Of a stretch of DNA of 64,000 nucleotides, positions 18,157-27,007 are shown in pieces. Source of the stretch: Robinsoniella peoriensis (GTDB lineage Bacteria > Bacillota > Clostridia > Lachnospirales > Lachnospiraceae); assembly GCF_000797495.1 (NCBI RefSeq), contig NZ_JTGN01000018.1, positions 23,794 to 87,793 of the forward strand. Reading direction: 5' to 3'. The translations under genes and the position numbers were made by a program. Every line of letters begins with the position of its first letter. Positions within the stretch are counted from its first letter, which is position 1. Below the pieces are notes generated by a model that saw nothing but the letters and a program-made list of their open reading frames with translations, searched no databases and was not told the DNA's origin.

Positions 18157-18948
18157 ATGAATTCAGTAATTTGGGCAGCAGGAGGTACCGGATTCACATT
18201 TTTGATGACGACTCTGGGAGCTGCCATGGTATTCTTTTTCCGTGGGAAAGTAAATGATGGAATCCAGCGTATTTTTCTGGGATTTGCAGCAGGTGTTATG
18301 ATTGCCGCATCCGTATGGTCATTGCTTATACCGGCAATTGATGAGGCGCAGGCACAGGGACAGATTGGGTGGCTTCCGGCAGCAGGAGGATTTTTACTGG
18401 GAGGCGCATTTCTTTTGATTCTGGATTCACTGCTTCCCCATCTGCATCCGGGAAGTAAAGAGCAGGAGGGAGTATCTGCATCCTGGAAAAGAACTACCTT
18501 GTTGGTTTTTGCTGTGACCCTTCATAATATTCCGGAAGGAATGGCAGTTGGACTGTCTTTTGCGTTAGCAGCCCAGCATGGCGGTGATACAGCATTATAT
18601 GCCGGTGCCTTTGCTTTGGCGATTGGTATCGGAATACAGAACTTCCCGGAAGGCGCAGCTATATCACTGCCCCTGAAGCAGGAAGGCGTCAGTACGGGGA
18701 AATCATTTTTGTATGGAAGTATGTCGGGAATAGTAGAGCCGATTTTTGGTGTACTGACTGTTCTGGTGGCAAAAAATATAGAGCCTTATATGCCATGGCT
18801 GCTCTCATTTGCAGCAGGTGCCATGATCTATGTTGTAGTAGAAGAATTAATACCGGAGGCACATTTAGGAGAACATTCAAATGTAGGTACGATGGGCGTT
18901 ATGGCTGGATTTTTGATTATGATGATATTAGATGTGGCATTGGGGTAG
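18157..18948 (+). CDS. ZIP-family metal transporter (ZupT/GufA type)
   Basis: A 263-residue integral membrane protein with about eight helices. The metal-site motifs of ZIP proteins are clear: HNIPEGMAVGLSFAL (about residues 125-139) and NFPEGAAISLPL (about 165-176). A His-containing loop (PHLHPGSK) lies between helices 3 and 4. Members import Zn2+ and other divalent metals. It is a single gene with a good ribosome site (AGAGGTG), flanked upstream by a terminator and downstream by about 190 non-coding bases. Confidence 0.93.
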   Translation: MNSVIWAAGGTGFTFLMTTLGAAMVFFFRGKVNDGIQRIFLGFAAGVMIAASVWSLLIPAIDEAQAQGQIGWLPAAGGFLLGGAFLLILDSLLPHLHPGSKEQEGVSASWKRTTLLVFAVTLHNIPEGMAVGLSFALAAQHGGDTALYAGAFALAIGIGIQNFPEGAAISLPLKQEGVSTGKSFLYGSMSGIVEPIFGVLTVLVAKNIEPYMPWLLSFAAGAMIYVVVEELIPEAHLGEHSNVGTMGVMAGFLIMMILDVALG

Positions 18949-19047
18949 TATGGCAGCGAACAGTTTGTGAACGGTCCGCCCCCTTCTCTTTCCAGAATGA
19001 AAAAGATAAATTTTTGATGAAAAATAGAAAATAAATATATTTTACTA

Positions 19048-19075
19048 TTGTTTCCGTATCAGTGTCTGTTATAAT
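19048..19075 (+). promoter_or_regulatory. Sigma-A-like promoter for the GGDEF gene
   Basis: TTGTTT (19048-19053) and TATAAT (19070-19075) are separated by 16 bases and lie about 60 bases before the GGDEF gene start. Confidence 0.55.
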
Positions 19076-19136
19076 AGAAAATATTGATAATGATGGCAGT
19101 TGTGTTGTAATTATATAACAGAGGAGCTTTGAGAGC

Positions 19137-21755
19137 ATGGATATTGGAAATCAAGGTGTAAGTTTTGTAGAAAAGTTTCTTTATTATTATTATAAAGAGT
19201 GGAATCCTGAAAAAATAACAGATATGATGGATTGTGAAATCCTTTGGTTCGAGACGGGGATTGATACGTTCTATTCTGGTCAGGATGCAGTGCTAAAATT
19301 GGCAGAAGAAAAACGGACAGCAAATTTCCATAGCTATGAGATTACAGAGCCGTTATATAAAACTAAACGTCTGGGAAGAGACTATTGCCTGGTGTTGCTA
19401 AAGGCGCGGCTGAAAGAGAAGTCAGCCGATAAGTTATGTAAAAGCAATGAAATACTGATTACAGCAATCTGCAGGTTAACAGATACGGAAGAAAAATTAT
19501 GCTATTTTCATGTTTCTGCACCGGCAGCTGATATTGAGGCAAGGAATTTGGAACTACTGATGTTAACCAATAATGTTCCGGGTGCAATATTTTGCTGTAA
19601 ATATGACGAATGCCTAACTCTGACGCAGATGAGTGAATCATTTTTGGAAATGTTCGGCTATACACAAAAAGAGATAGAGGAAAAGTTCGCGAATAGTTTT
19701 TGGGAAATGATAGACGCAAGGGATCGTGAGGCAACTCTGGAAGAGGTAAAAAAGCAGCTTGCCCTCAGCGATACCAAAGAAATAGAGTATCGTATCCGAA
19801 AAAAAGACGGCAGCGTTGCCTGGATTTTGGATAAGGGAAGATTGATCACAGCCAGTGATGGGAGTGGTATCTTTTATTGTGTATTGGTTGACATTACGAA
19901 AGGGAGACTTGCTCAGGAAGAACTGGCAATGAGTCTGGAACGCCATCAGATTATTATGGATCAGACAAATGATATAGTATTTGAATGGGATATTGAGAGG
20001 GACAGTTTAAGTTTTTCTTCTAATTGGGAAAAGAAATTCCATTATGAGCCTGTAAAAGAGCGGTTTTTCGCGTCGCTATCCTATAATTCTCATGTTTTTC
20101 GGGAAGATCTGCCCGCTTTTAGAAATGCATTTGATCAGATTCGAAGCGGTAAAGGTTACATGGAGATAGAAGCCAGGGTTAAAAAGACGAAAGAAGAATA
20201 CATCTGGTGCAGATTTCGGCTTACTTCCCAGTTAAATAAAGATGGGATTCCCATTAAAGCGGTCGGGGTAATCATTGATATAGATAACGAAAAAAAGAAT
20301 TCCCAGCAGCTTTTGGAAAAGGCTGAGCGTGACCCGCTGACGAAACTCTATAATAAAGGTACGGCGCATGCTTTGATTGATAACTACTTGCAGAGCAGTA
20401 ATATGGGAAAGCAGTCTGCGCTGATGATTATTGATATTGATGATTTTAAAATGGTGAATGATACTCTGGGGCATTTATTTGGGGATGCATTTCTTGTAGA
20501 GATCACATCAGATGTGCGGAAACTGTTTCGTGAGTCTGATATTGTAGGACGTATAGGCGGAGATGAATTTATTGCTTTTATTAAGGATATTCCTGGCAAT
20601 GCACTGGTGTTTGAGAAAGCACGTCAGGTGGTTGAGGCATTTCGCAATCTGCCTATGCAGGAGAGCTGGGATAAATCCATATCCTGCAGCATAGGAATCT
20701 CTGTATTTCCGAATGACGGTCAGCATTTCCAGGAGCTTTATAAGAAGGCAGATTATGCTTTGTATCAGGCGAAAAAGCAGGGTAAGAATCAGTATGTACA
20801 TTATGACGATTCAATTGGCGACGGATTTCCGGGAATACCTGTCTCGATGCCAACGGCAGTAAATGAAAAAATTGACTCTAATGAAGGCATGGGGAACACC
20901 CTGAACAGTAAGCTGGTTGAGTATATATTTAAAATACTTTATAAATCCATTGATGTGGAAGCTGCGGTAAGCGCGATTCTGGAAATTGTAGGGCATCAGT
21001 TTAATGTAAGCCGCGCATACATATTTGAAAATACAGAGGATGACCGGTATTGCAGCAATACCTTTGAGTGGTGTAATACCGGCGTGAAGGAAGAAATCGA
21101 TAATCTGAAGCATGTGTCTTATGATTTTGATCTGGGAGGAAACTATGTAGCAAATTTTAACGAAGATGGAATCTTCTACTGCAGGGATATTATGGAATTA
21201 CCGCCGAAACAAAAGGCTATTCTGGAACCACAGGGGATTAAGTCTATGCTTCAGTGTGCCATAACAGACAATGGAGAGTTCAAAGGATATGTTGGTTTCG
21301 ATGAATGCAGGATGAACAGGTTCTGGACCCAGGAGCAGATCACGACACTAATTTTTACCAGTGAAATACTAAGTACTTTTCTGTTAAAGAAACGTGCACA
21401 GGACAGTGTGGTTCAGACATTGGAGGGGATGCAGAATATCCTGGATAATCAGAATTCCTGGATTTATGTAATCGGTGCAGAATCTTATGAGATGTATTAT
21501 ATCAACCAAAAGACAAAATCGCTGGTGCCTGATGTAAGAGAAGGCATGTGCTGTTACCGTAAATTTTTTGACAGGGAGGAACCTTGTGAAAACTGTCCGG
21601 TAAAGGATCTGGATGATACTGTAAAAAACTGTACCAAAGAATTCTATAATCCGATACTAAATGTCTGGTCCAGCGCTGATGCTTCAAGGATCCGCTGGAA
21701 AGGGAAGGATGCAGTCCTTCTTTGCTGTCATGATATAACGAAATATAAAATATGA
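19137..21755 (+). CDS. Multi-domain diguanylate cyclase (NTF2-like, PAS, PAS, GGDEF, GAF)
   Basis: An 872-residue cytoplasmic protein without membrane helices. Order: an NTF2/SnoaL-like region (about 1-135), a PAS fold (about 145-265), a second PAS_3-type fold (about 270-395), GGDEF (about 400-545), a GAF-like region (about 590-745) and a Cys-rich C-terminal PAS-like segment (CCYRKFF, CENCPVKD). The active-site GGDEF is at 474-478, and an RESD at 465-468 matches the RxxD inhibitory site at the correct 5-residue spacing, so a product-inhibited c-di-GMP synthase is expected. No EAL or HD-GYP domain is present. It is a single gene with its own promoter. Confidence 0.9.
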   Translation: MDIGNQGVSFVEKFLYYYYKEWNPEKITDMMDCEILWFETGIDTFYSGQDAVLKLAEEKRTANFHSYEITEPLYKTKRLGRDYCLVLLKARLKEKSADKLCKSNEILITAICRLTDTEEKLCYFHVSAPAADIEARNLELLMLTNNVPGAIFCCKYDECLTLTQMSESFLEMFGYTQKEIEEKFANSFWEMIDARDREATLEEVKKQLALSDTKEIEYRIRKKDGSVAWILDKGRLITASDGSGIFYCVLVDITKGRLAQEELAMSLERHQIIMDQTNDIVFEWDIERDSLSFSSNWEKKFHYEPVKERFFASLSYNSHVFREDLPAFRNAFDQIRSGKGYMEIEARVKKTKEEYIWCRFRLTSQLNKDGIPIKAVGVIIDIDNEKKNSQQLLEKAERDPLTKLYNKGTAHALIDNYLQSSNMGKQSALMIIDIDDFKMVNDTLGHLFGDAFLVEITSDVRKLFRESDIVGRIGGDEFIAFIKDIPGNALVFEKARQVVEAFRNLPMQESWDKSISCSIGISVFPNDGQHFQELYKKADYALYQAKKQGKNQYVHYDDSIGDGFPGIPVSMPTAVNEKIDSNEGMGNTLNSKLVEYIFKILYKSIDVEAAVSAILEIVGHQFNVSRAYIFENTEDDRYCSNTFEWCNTGVKEEIDNLKHVSYDFDLGGNYVANFNEDGIFYCRDIMELPPKQKAILEPQGIKSMLQCAITDNGEFKGYVGFDECRMNRFWTQEQITTLIFTSEILSTFLLKKRAQDSVVQTLEGMQNILDNQNSWIYVIGAESYEMYYINQKTKSLVPDVREGMCCYRKFFDREEPCENCPVKDLDDTVKNCTKEFYNPILNVWSSADASRIRWKGKDAVLLCCHDITKYKI

Positions 21756-21792
21756 AAGTATCCATGAAAGCATTTATGATAAGGTTAATGAA

Positions 21793-21822
21793 AACAGCGC
21801 GGAACATATCGTCCGCGCTGTT
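21793..21822. terminator. Terminator hairpin between convergent genes
   Basis: A perfect 11-bp stem, AACAGCGCGGA at 21793-21803 with TCCGCGCTGTT at 21812-21822, and an 8-base loop. The minus-strand side continues TTTTC, so it probably serves mainly the ABC operon read leftward. Confidence 0.7.
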
Positions 21823-21837
21823 GCTGTCTGTATTTAT

Positions 21838-23049
21838 TTAAGCATTAAACATGATGCGTTCGCTGCTGAATGCTTTTGCAATGATTGCAGTTACTGCACC
21901 GCCCACCAGAACGGTAATTCCAAGAGTCATGGCAAAGTGAAGTACAGTTAATTCTCTGGTAAAGATTTCGCCAAGTGCTATACTGCAGTTATAGATTGGT
22001 ATCAGGTATTCGTAAGTTGCGTGACCTGAGGATGGAGAAATCATGGTAAAAAGTCCTGCAACAATAACAATGATGTATAAAGGAGTTACATAAGATGCTG
22101 CTTCTTTCACAGTGCGGGCGAATACCGATACAATTCCAACCAGTGCCACATATAAAAATGCAAGAGCTATGATAATTGCAGCAATCATAATAATCTGCCC
22201 CGCAGTAAAGGTAACCGTCATATTTTCCGCACCCATAGATGCCATGGACTTGGGAAGAGAAACAGTTAAAGCAATAATATATACGGAAGCGGACATAATG
22301 GACAGCGTCATTAGTGCCAGAAGCTTGCCAAGGGCTATTTCAAAACGGCTGATTGGTGTTACTAACATGCTGGCCAGAGTACCGCGTTCTTTTTCGCCGG
22401 TAATCGAGTCGGTACCCAGTGACATCGTTCCTGCAAATAAAAGGATAGTTACCAGGTAAGGCAGCAGCATGGCAAGGAATTGACCGGAAGCTTTAGCATC
22501 ATCCTGAATAATGGAATTCTGATTCGTGTTGTCAATTGTAAATATGGTTATCATATCCAGGTTACCCAGCCGGTCAGCCAATAATGCCTTCTGATATCCG
22601 TTCAGGGATGTTGTGAATTCGTCGTGGGCATGTTGGGAATAATTTTCTGACGGATTATAAAAAGTCTGAATGTCAGGAATCGGATCCCCCTCTTTATAAT
22701 TTGCAATCTGCTGGCTGAAATCCTGAGGAAAGACTACCAGAAGATCGAGCTTACCGTTATAAATGTCATCTTTTGCAGCATCCAGAGTTTCGTCTGCTTT
22801 CAGATAGGAAACATTTGCTTTACCGATAAAATCCGCCATATGTCCGGCCATATCTTCCGGCGCATTCTGGATAGAAACCGTTGCAACATGCTCTTTGGTA
22901 TTCTGTGATTCCTTATTGCCCAAATAACCCATAAGGCTGTAAATTCCAACCATAAGTACAACGGGAAGGATAAATAGTGAGAAGATCATTTTTGAATCTT
23001 TGAAGACACGCTTTAATTCTTTGCAATAAATTGCTTTTGTTCCGTTCAT
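21838..23049 (-). CDS. ABC-2 type exporter permease (NatB-like)
   Basis: A 403-residue membrane protein. One N-terminal helix (about 22-42) is followed by a large extracellular domain (about 45-195) and five or six C-terminal helices. The SITGEKERGTLASMLVTP motif at about residues 211-228 is the hallmark of ABC-2/NatB exporters. It starts 2 bases after the stop of the ATPase gene and is the last gene of the XRE-DUF3169-ATPase-permease operon. NatAB exports Na+, and related pairs export antimicrobial peptides; the cargo here cannot be read from sequence. Confidence 0.9.
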   Translation of the reverse strand: MNGTKAIYCKELKRVFKDSKMIFSLFILPVVLMVGIYSLMGYLGNKESQNTKEHVATVSIQNAPEDMAGHMADFIGKANVSYLKADETLDAAKDDIYNGKLDLLVVFPQDFSQQIANYKEGDPIPDIQTFYNPSENYSQHAHDEFTTSLNGYQKALLADRLGNLDMITIFTIDNTNQNSIIQDDAKASGQFLAMLLPYLVTILLFAGTMSLGTDSITGEKERGTLASMLVTPISRFEIALGKLLALMTLSIMSASVYIIALTVSLPKSMASMGAENMTVTFTAGQIIMIAAIIIALAFLYVALVGIVSVFARTVKEAASYVTPLYIIVIVAGLFTMISPSSGHATYEYLIPIYNCSIALGEIFTRELTVLHFAMTLGITVLVGGAVTAIIAKAFSSERIMFNA

Positions 23050-23051
23050 GT

Positions 23052-23825
23052 TTATACCGCCTTTCCATAAGTCTGGTACAGTTTAAAGAAAGCATCCTCC
23101 AGATCGTCACATCCTGTCTGGTTTAAGATATCTTCCAGTGTACCTTCTATTGTTAATTCTCCGTCAATAATAATCGCAATACGGTCACAGAGCTTCTCTG
23201 CTTCGGACATGATATGCGTAGACATGATAATTAATTTACCTTCTTTTTTCAGCTTCTGCAGATAATCAGTAACTGCACGTGCCGTAATGATATCCAGTCC
23301 TGTTGTGGGTTCATCGAAGATGATTACCTTGGGATCGTGAATTAAGCTTACTGCAATGGCGGCTTTCTGCTTCATACCGGTGGACAGTTCTTCTATTTTC
23401 TTGTTTTCAAATTCCTTTATTCCGAAATGTTTGAAAAGCTCATCCCTGCGCTGGTTGATGGTTTCTTCTGAGAGCCCGTGCAGTTTTCCGAAAAATCCCA
23501 TGAGGTATTTTGGTGAAAACTGAGGATCCAGTTTGATCTCATTTGTTAAAAATCCTATATTTTCACGAACTTTGGCGGAATCCTTTATAGTGTCATATCC
23601 ACATACGGATATGCTTCCGCTGGAAGGCTTCAGGAGCGTAGCCATACAACGAAGGGTAGTGGTTTTGCCGGCGCCGTTTGTACCCAGAAGGCCGAAGATC
23701 TCTCCTTCATGAGCCTCCAGATTAAGATCGGAAACTGCTGTTTTTTTAGTGTTCTTTGCTTTTTGTTCTTTTTGCTGCTTCTTGTTCAGGTGATAAATTT
23801 TAGAAAGATTTTTAATTTCAACCAT
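23052..23825 (-). CDS. ABC exporter ATPase (NatA-like)
   Basis: A 257-residue ATPase with Walker A GTNGAGKTTT (about residues 48-57), signature LSTGMKQKAAIA, Walker B VIIFDEPTTGLD and switch His in MSTHIM. Between beta-strands 1 and 2 it carries a short Lys/Gln-rich insertion (about residues 13-29) that is longer than usual. It partners the ABC-2 permease that starts 2 bases downstream. The ribosome site AGAAAGGA precedes the ATG. Confidence 0.92.
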   Translation of the reverse strand: MVEIKNLSKIYHLNKKQQKEQKAKNTKKTAVSDLNLEAHEGEIFGLLGTNGAGKTTTLRCMATLLKPSSGSISVCGYDTIKDSAKVRENIGFLTNEIKLDPQFSPKYLMGFFGKLHGLSEETINQRRDELFKHFGIKEFENKKIEELSTGMKQKAAIAVSLIHDPKVIIFDEPTTGLDIITARAVTDYLQKLKKEGKLIIMSTHIMSEAEKLCDRIAIIIDGELTIEGTLEDILNQTGCDDLEDAFFKLYQTYGKAV

Positions 23826-23843
23826 AATATGTCCTTTCTGTTG

Positions 23844-24596
23844 CTAATGATTTTTGGGTTTTGAAAGTTTTAAAGAGGTAATGGAGTATACCATAACCTG
23901 TAATAACCATATTGCACCAACGATTAAAAAGGGAAGGGTTCCAATTTCAAATGATGGACCCAGCAGGATTAAAAAAATCAGGATGAACACATAAAAGATC
24001 TGTGAAATGCGAAACGCTTTGTAAGCTGACTTATAAGCAACTTGCTTTTCCTGTTCATCACAACTTTTCAACCATTGTTTCTGAAAGTTGAAATCCAGAG
24101 GATCCCCTTTCTTTTCCGGATTAATTTCCTGATCCAGCCCGATAATCTTCCGCTGAAGGAGTGCTAATGCAAGTGACAACGTGATAAATGCCAGCATGCA
24201 GATCAGCTGGGTGGCTGCGCCCCCTTTGTGAATGTCTATAATTCCGATACAGAAAGCGATCATTGCCAGAATAGGACCGATTTCACTTGCCATCAGGGAA
24301 ATGGAAAGCTTTCGTTCCGTCTGAATGATGGAATCGGAATCTTCCTGATCCCACAACTTGAATTCCTTTTTAGAGATACGGTATAAAACGTAGGAAATCA
24401 AAAGGGCTATGGCATCAAACACAACACTCATATAAATGGAGTATCGAATCAAGATGCCGGATACCGTATTCCCCACACTGGTTAAACTAGCTTCAGTTGA
24501 AGCAAAAAGATAACCCGCGATTCCTCCGAGTACACCTGCCAGAAAAATGACTAGAAAAAAGCGGATTAAGACAATCCTTTTTCTATTCTTCATCAT
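23844..24596 (-). CDS. DUF3169 family membrane protein
   Basis: About 250 residues with six predicted hydrophobic segments in three pairs (near 10-30, 42-62, 110-155 and 195-245). The arrangement KKEFKLWDQEDSDS and the position between an XRE regulator and an ABC exporter match the DUF3169 family, whose function is unknown. I place the start at ATG 24596 (or the adjacent ATG 24593) because GGAGGGAG lies just upstream; this overlaps the XRE gene by 14 bases and suggests translational coupling. It may act with the exporter or modulate the regulator. Confidence 0.75.
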   Translation of the reverse strand: MMKNRKRIVLIRFFLVIFLAGVLGGIAGYLFASTEASLTSVGNTVSGILIRYSIYMSVVFDAIALLISYVLYRISKKEFKLWDQEDSDSIIQTERKLSISLMASEIGPILAMIAFCIGIIDIHKGGAATQLICMLAFITLSLALALLQRKIIGLDQEINPEKKGDPLDFNFQKQWLKSCDEQEKQVAYKSAYKAFRISQIFYVFILIFLILLGPSFEIGTLPFLIVGAIWLLQVMVYSITSLKLSKPKNH

Positions 24597-24801
24597 CTTC
24601 TCCCTCCTCATAACTAAATATTTCTTCAACACCAACCCCGCAGACTTTGGCTATTTTAAGTGCTAAAGTTACTGAGGGGGAATAATCGCCCCGTTCAATC
24701 AAACTGATTGTCTGCCTGGATGCACCTACCAGGCTTCCCAGTTGCTGCTGGTTAATTCCCAGCTTTGCGCGGAATTCTTTCAAGCGATTGTATAAGGGCA
24801 T
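24583..24801 (-). CDS. XRE-family HTH repressor
   Basis: A 72-residue protein that is little more than a Cro/C1 helix-turn-helix (RLKEFRAKLGINQQQLGSLV, then SRQTISLIERGDYSPS) with a short acidic tail. ATG 24801 follows AAAGGGG; an ATG at 24840 lies before that site. It belongs to the YozG-like group often found in front of DUF3169/DUF2178 and ABC genes. Two nearly identical dyads overlap its promoter, so it probably represses its own operon. Confidence 0.9.
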   Translation of the reverse strand: MPLYNRLKEFRAKLGINQQQLGSLVGASRQTISLIERGDYSPSVTLALKIAKVCGVGVEEIFSYEEGEDDEE

Positions 24802-24865
24802 ATGATCATCCCCTTTCTTATAACAATTTTTATAATCCATGGAGTGACAAAGAATTAAGTCAAAA

Positions 24866-24883
24866 TGACAATTATTCTTGTCA
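24866..24883. promoter_or_regulatory. Dyad operator A of the XRE operon
   Basis: TGACAATTATTCTTGTCA is an 18-bp near-palindrome with TGACAA/TTGTCA arms. It lies just downstream of the -10 element on the minus strand, overlapping the expected transcription start. It differs from operator B, read in the opposite direction, at one position. Confidence 0.65.
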
Positions 24884-24888
24884 AAGAC

Positions 24889-24917
24889 AGTATAGCAATG
24901 ACAAGAATAGTTGTCAA
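24889..24917 (-). promoter_or_regulatory. Promoter of the XRE-ABC operon
   Basis: On the minus strand, TTGACA (24917-24912) and TATACT (24894-24889) are separated by 17 bases, close to the sigma-A consensus. The -35 hexamer is embedded in operator B and the start region lies next to operator A. Confidence 0.75.
24899..24916. promoter_or_regulatory. Dyad operator B of the XRE operon
   Basis: TGACAAGAATAGTTGTCA is an 18-bp dyad with TGACAA/TTGTCA arms that covers the -35 hexamer. A protein bound here would block RNA polymerase; the XRE product is the obvious candidate. Confidence 0.65.
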
Positions 24918-24942
24918 GAAGAAAATTACAAGAATTGTAAAT

Positions 24943-26841
24943 TCATCGATGTATCAGATCTGGTTCCACCTTTTTTATATAAGTTTCCAATGAGCTCCGG
25001 TCAATCAGCGCAGGTACAACCCCTTGCCTGGAAGTACAGAACCCTGCGGCATAACTGGCAATCCGTATGGCTTCATCCAGGCTGTAACCATACAGAAGAT
25101 AAGAGGCAAGAGCAGATATGAAGGCATCTGCGGCGCCTGTGTTGTCAACAGATACAAAACCAACAGCCGGATAATAACGCTCAAGACCGTTTGATTTAAC
25201 GTAGCATCCCCGGTGTCCAAGGGTGATAATCACGGTGCTTACGCCTTTACTTAGAAAACAGTCTGCCTGTTCGGGAAGTGTACGGATGCCCGGACAGAGA
25301 GAAATTATTTCGATCTGGTTTGGTATAAAAATATCAATATTTTTAAGAATAGAATCGGGTATCCGATCCAGAAGTGTCGGCTTTAGGATAGTCCTGGCGC
25401 CGTACTTTTTTGCGGTTTGTGCTGCTGTCTCAATAGTAAAATCCGGTATTTCGGTTGGCAGCAGGCAATAACCCGCATTTTCAAATAGCCGTTCATTATT
25501 TATAATATCCTGGGCTGTCACATTCTGGTTTGCCCCGGTAAGGATAGAAATCGTACTTTCCCCGTCATTTTGTACATGTATGTAAGCTTTTCCCGTGCTG
25601 GCGCTAAGATCCCTTCCGATTCCCTGTATATCTACACCATTTTCCTTCATAGCACTGTAAATCAGAGCGGAATCATAGTCAGTTCCAACTTTGCCGATCA
25701 GGGAGACGGGATGACCCAGGCGGGCAGCGCCGATTGCCTGATTTACCCCTTTCCCTCCCGGGAAAGTAGTGGAACGGCTTGTACTGACGGCTTTACCGGA
25801 ATGAGGCAGCTCATCTAGATTTAATGTGACATCGATATTGATGCCTCCGACCACTACGATTTTCGGGGAACGGTTTGGATAGGGAACATCCAGGCTGGCA
25901 GTGTGGTCCAGTAGGGATGTCTGGTAAAAGCTGAGATCAGAGAATTCTCTTTTTTCACATTCTTCAATCAAGTGTCTGCAAATAAATTTTCCAAATTCAT
26001 AGTAAGGAACCGGAATACCGGAAATTCCAGGGTATTGAATCTCCCCCGGGACATCATCCTTCAGCGTAATGAGAGAAATATCATATGGAATCCGATAATG
26101 GAATTTGTCCAGCTGTTCGTAGAGAGCAAGGCATAATGAAAAGTGCGAACATAAAATGCCGGTGAGTTTCCGCGCGACAATATCTGAATACCAGCTTTCA
26201 GAATCTGTTGATAGAACCATGCTGTCGGTAAACGGAATCTGATTGTCGTACAGGCATTTTTTGAACCCTTCCAGAATGAGCTGTGAGCGGTGTGTGCCGG
26301 GTGACAGGAGACAGGCAATTTTATGATGTTTATATTCAACCAGAATCCTGGCGGCCTGGTACCCCAGAGAGGAAAAATCAATGCAATAGCTGTTATCCGG
26401 CGCTGATGATCCACAAACAGCATATGTAATATTCAATTTTGCAAAATGGTGCCCGTGACAGAGGCTTTGGCTGCTTACCGGATCCCAGATAACGCCGTCT
26501 ACCTTGTTTTTACAGAGTGCAGTTATATTTTTCAACTCTTCCTGCGCGCTGTTAATACTGTCACAGATTAAAATATGATAGCCGTTTTCCCGTGCGGTGG
26601 ACATTATTCCATCCAGCAGAAGACGGGATTTTGAGGCAGATTTTAATAATACACCCAATACAAAAGTTTTAGCAGTAGATGCAATTTTTGCCGAGGAATA
26701 GGGGGTATAATTATATTCTTTAACGATTTTCAAAACACGGTTTCTGGTTTCGGCATTGATGTTCTCATCCTTGCTGTTTACGATCTTAGAAACGGTGGAA
26801 ATGGATACACCGGCTAAACCGGCAATTTCTTTAATTGTCAT
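24943..26841 (-). CDS. LacI-type repressor fused to a PfkB/ribokinase-like kinase
   Basis: A 632-residue fusion. Residues 1-50 form a LacI HTH (TIKEIAGLAGVSISTVSKIV) with hinge, and about 58-315 a periplasmic-binding-like sensor. From residue 327 a complete ribokinase-like fold begins (KIVVVGGINIDV), with the ribose-binding GGKGVNQA at 362-369 and the ATP/anion-hole block DNTGAADAF at 566-574, where Asp572 is the catalytic base. Canonical ribokinases read GAGD; Ala571 replaces the second Gly. The reading frame is continuous with no stop or weak linker, so the fusion is real. It is divergent from a nucleoside hydrolase and ABC importer, which suggests that it phosphorylates the released ribose and represses those genes. 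Confidence 0.92.
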   Translation of the reverse strand: MTIKEIAGLAGVSISTVSKIVNSKDENINAETRNRVLKIVKEYNYTPYSSAKIASTAKTFVLGVLLKSASKSRLLLDGIMSTARENGYHILICDSINSAQEELKNITALCKNKVDGVIWDPVSSQSLCHGHHFAKLNITYAVCGSSAPDNSYCIDFSSLGYQAARILVEYKHHKIACLLSPGTHRSQLILEGFKKCLYDNQIPFTDSMVLSTDSESWYSDIVARKLTGILCSHFSLCLALYEQLDKFHYRIPYDISLITLKDDVPGEIQYPGISGIPVPYYEFGKFICRHLIEECEKREFSDLSFYQTSLLDHTASLDVPYPNRSPKIVVVGGINIDVTLNLDELPHSGKAVSTSRSTTFPGGKGVNQAIGAARLGHPVSLIGKVGTDYDSALIYSAMKENGVDIQGIGRDLSASTGKAYIHVQNDGESTISILTGANQNVTAQDIINNERLFENAGYCLLPTEIPDFTIETAAQTAKKYGARTILKPTLLDRIPDSILKNIDIFIPNQIEIISLCPGIRTLPEQADCFLSKGVSTVIITLGHRGCYVKSNGLERYYPAVGFVSVDNTGAADAFISALASYLLYGYSLDEAIRIASYAAGFCTSRQGVVPALIDRSSLETYIKKVEPDLIHR

Positions 26842-26895
26842 ATCACTATTACTCCAAGTTTAAAAAAGGTTGTCAGGTGTGTTTGCAATGACATA

Positions 26896-26924
26896 ATTAT
26901 CATATATGAACTGTATTTTGTCAA
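26896..26924 (-). promoter_or_regulatory. Promoter of the repressor-kinase gene
   Basis: On the minus strand TTGACA (26924-26919) and GATAAT (26901-26896) are spaced 17 bases apart, about 55 bases before the ATG. Confidence 0.65.
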
Positions 26925-27007
26925 TTGCTATTTGACTTAAATTGTATAAATAGCACAAAAAACAATTTTCTGAAATAGTTATATCTAACAAAGTATGAGG
27001 AATAGTA

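Noticed and set aside
19860..20800. Minus-strand open frames inside the GGDEF gene and other large genes
   Set aside because: They lie antisense to strongly conserved domains, have no ribosome sites and encode no known family, so they are shadows.
24943..26841. Two separate genes merged by a sequencing error
   Set aside because: The frame is open throughout, codon use is uniform and the linker near residues 315-326 contains neither a stop nor a ribosome site with a start codon placed at the kinase beginning.
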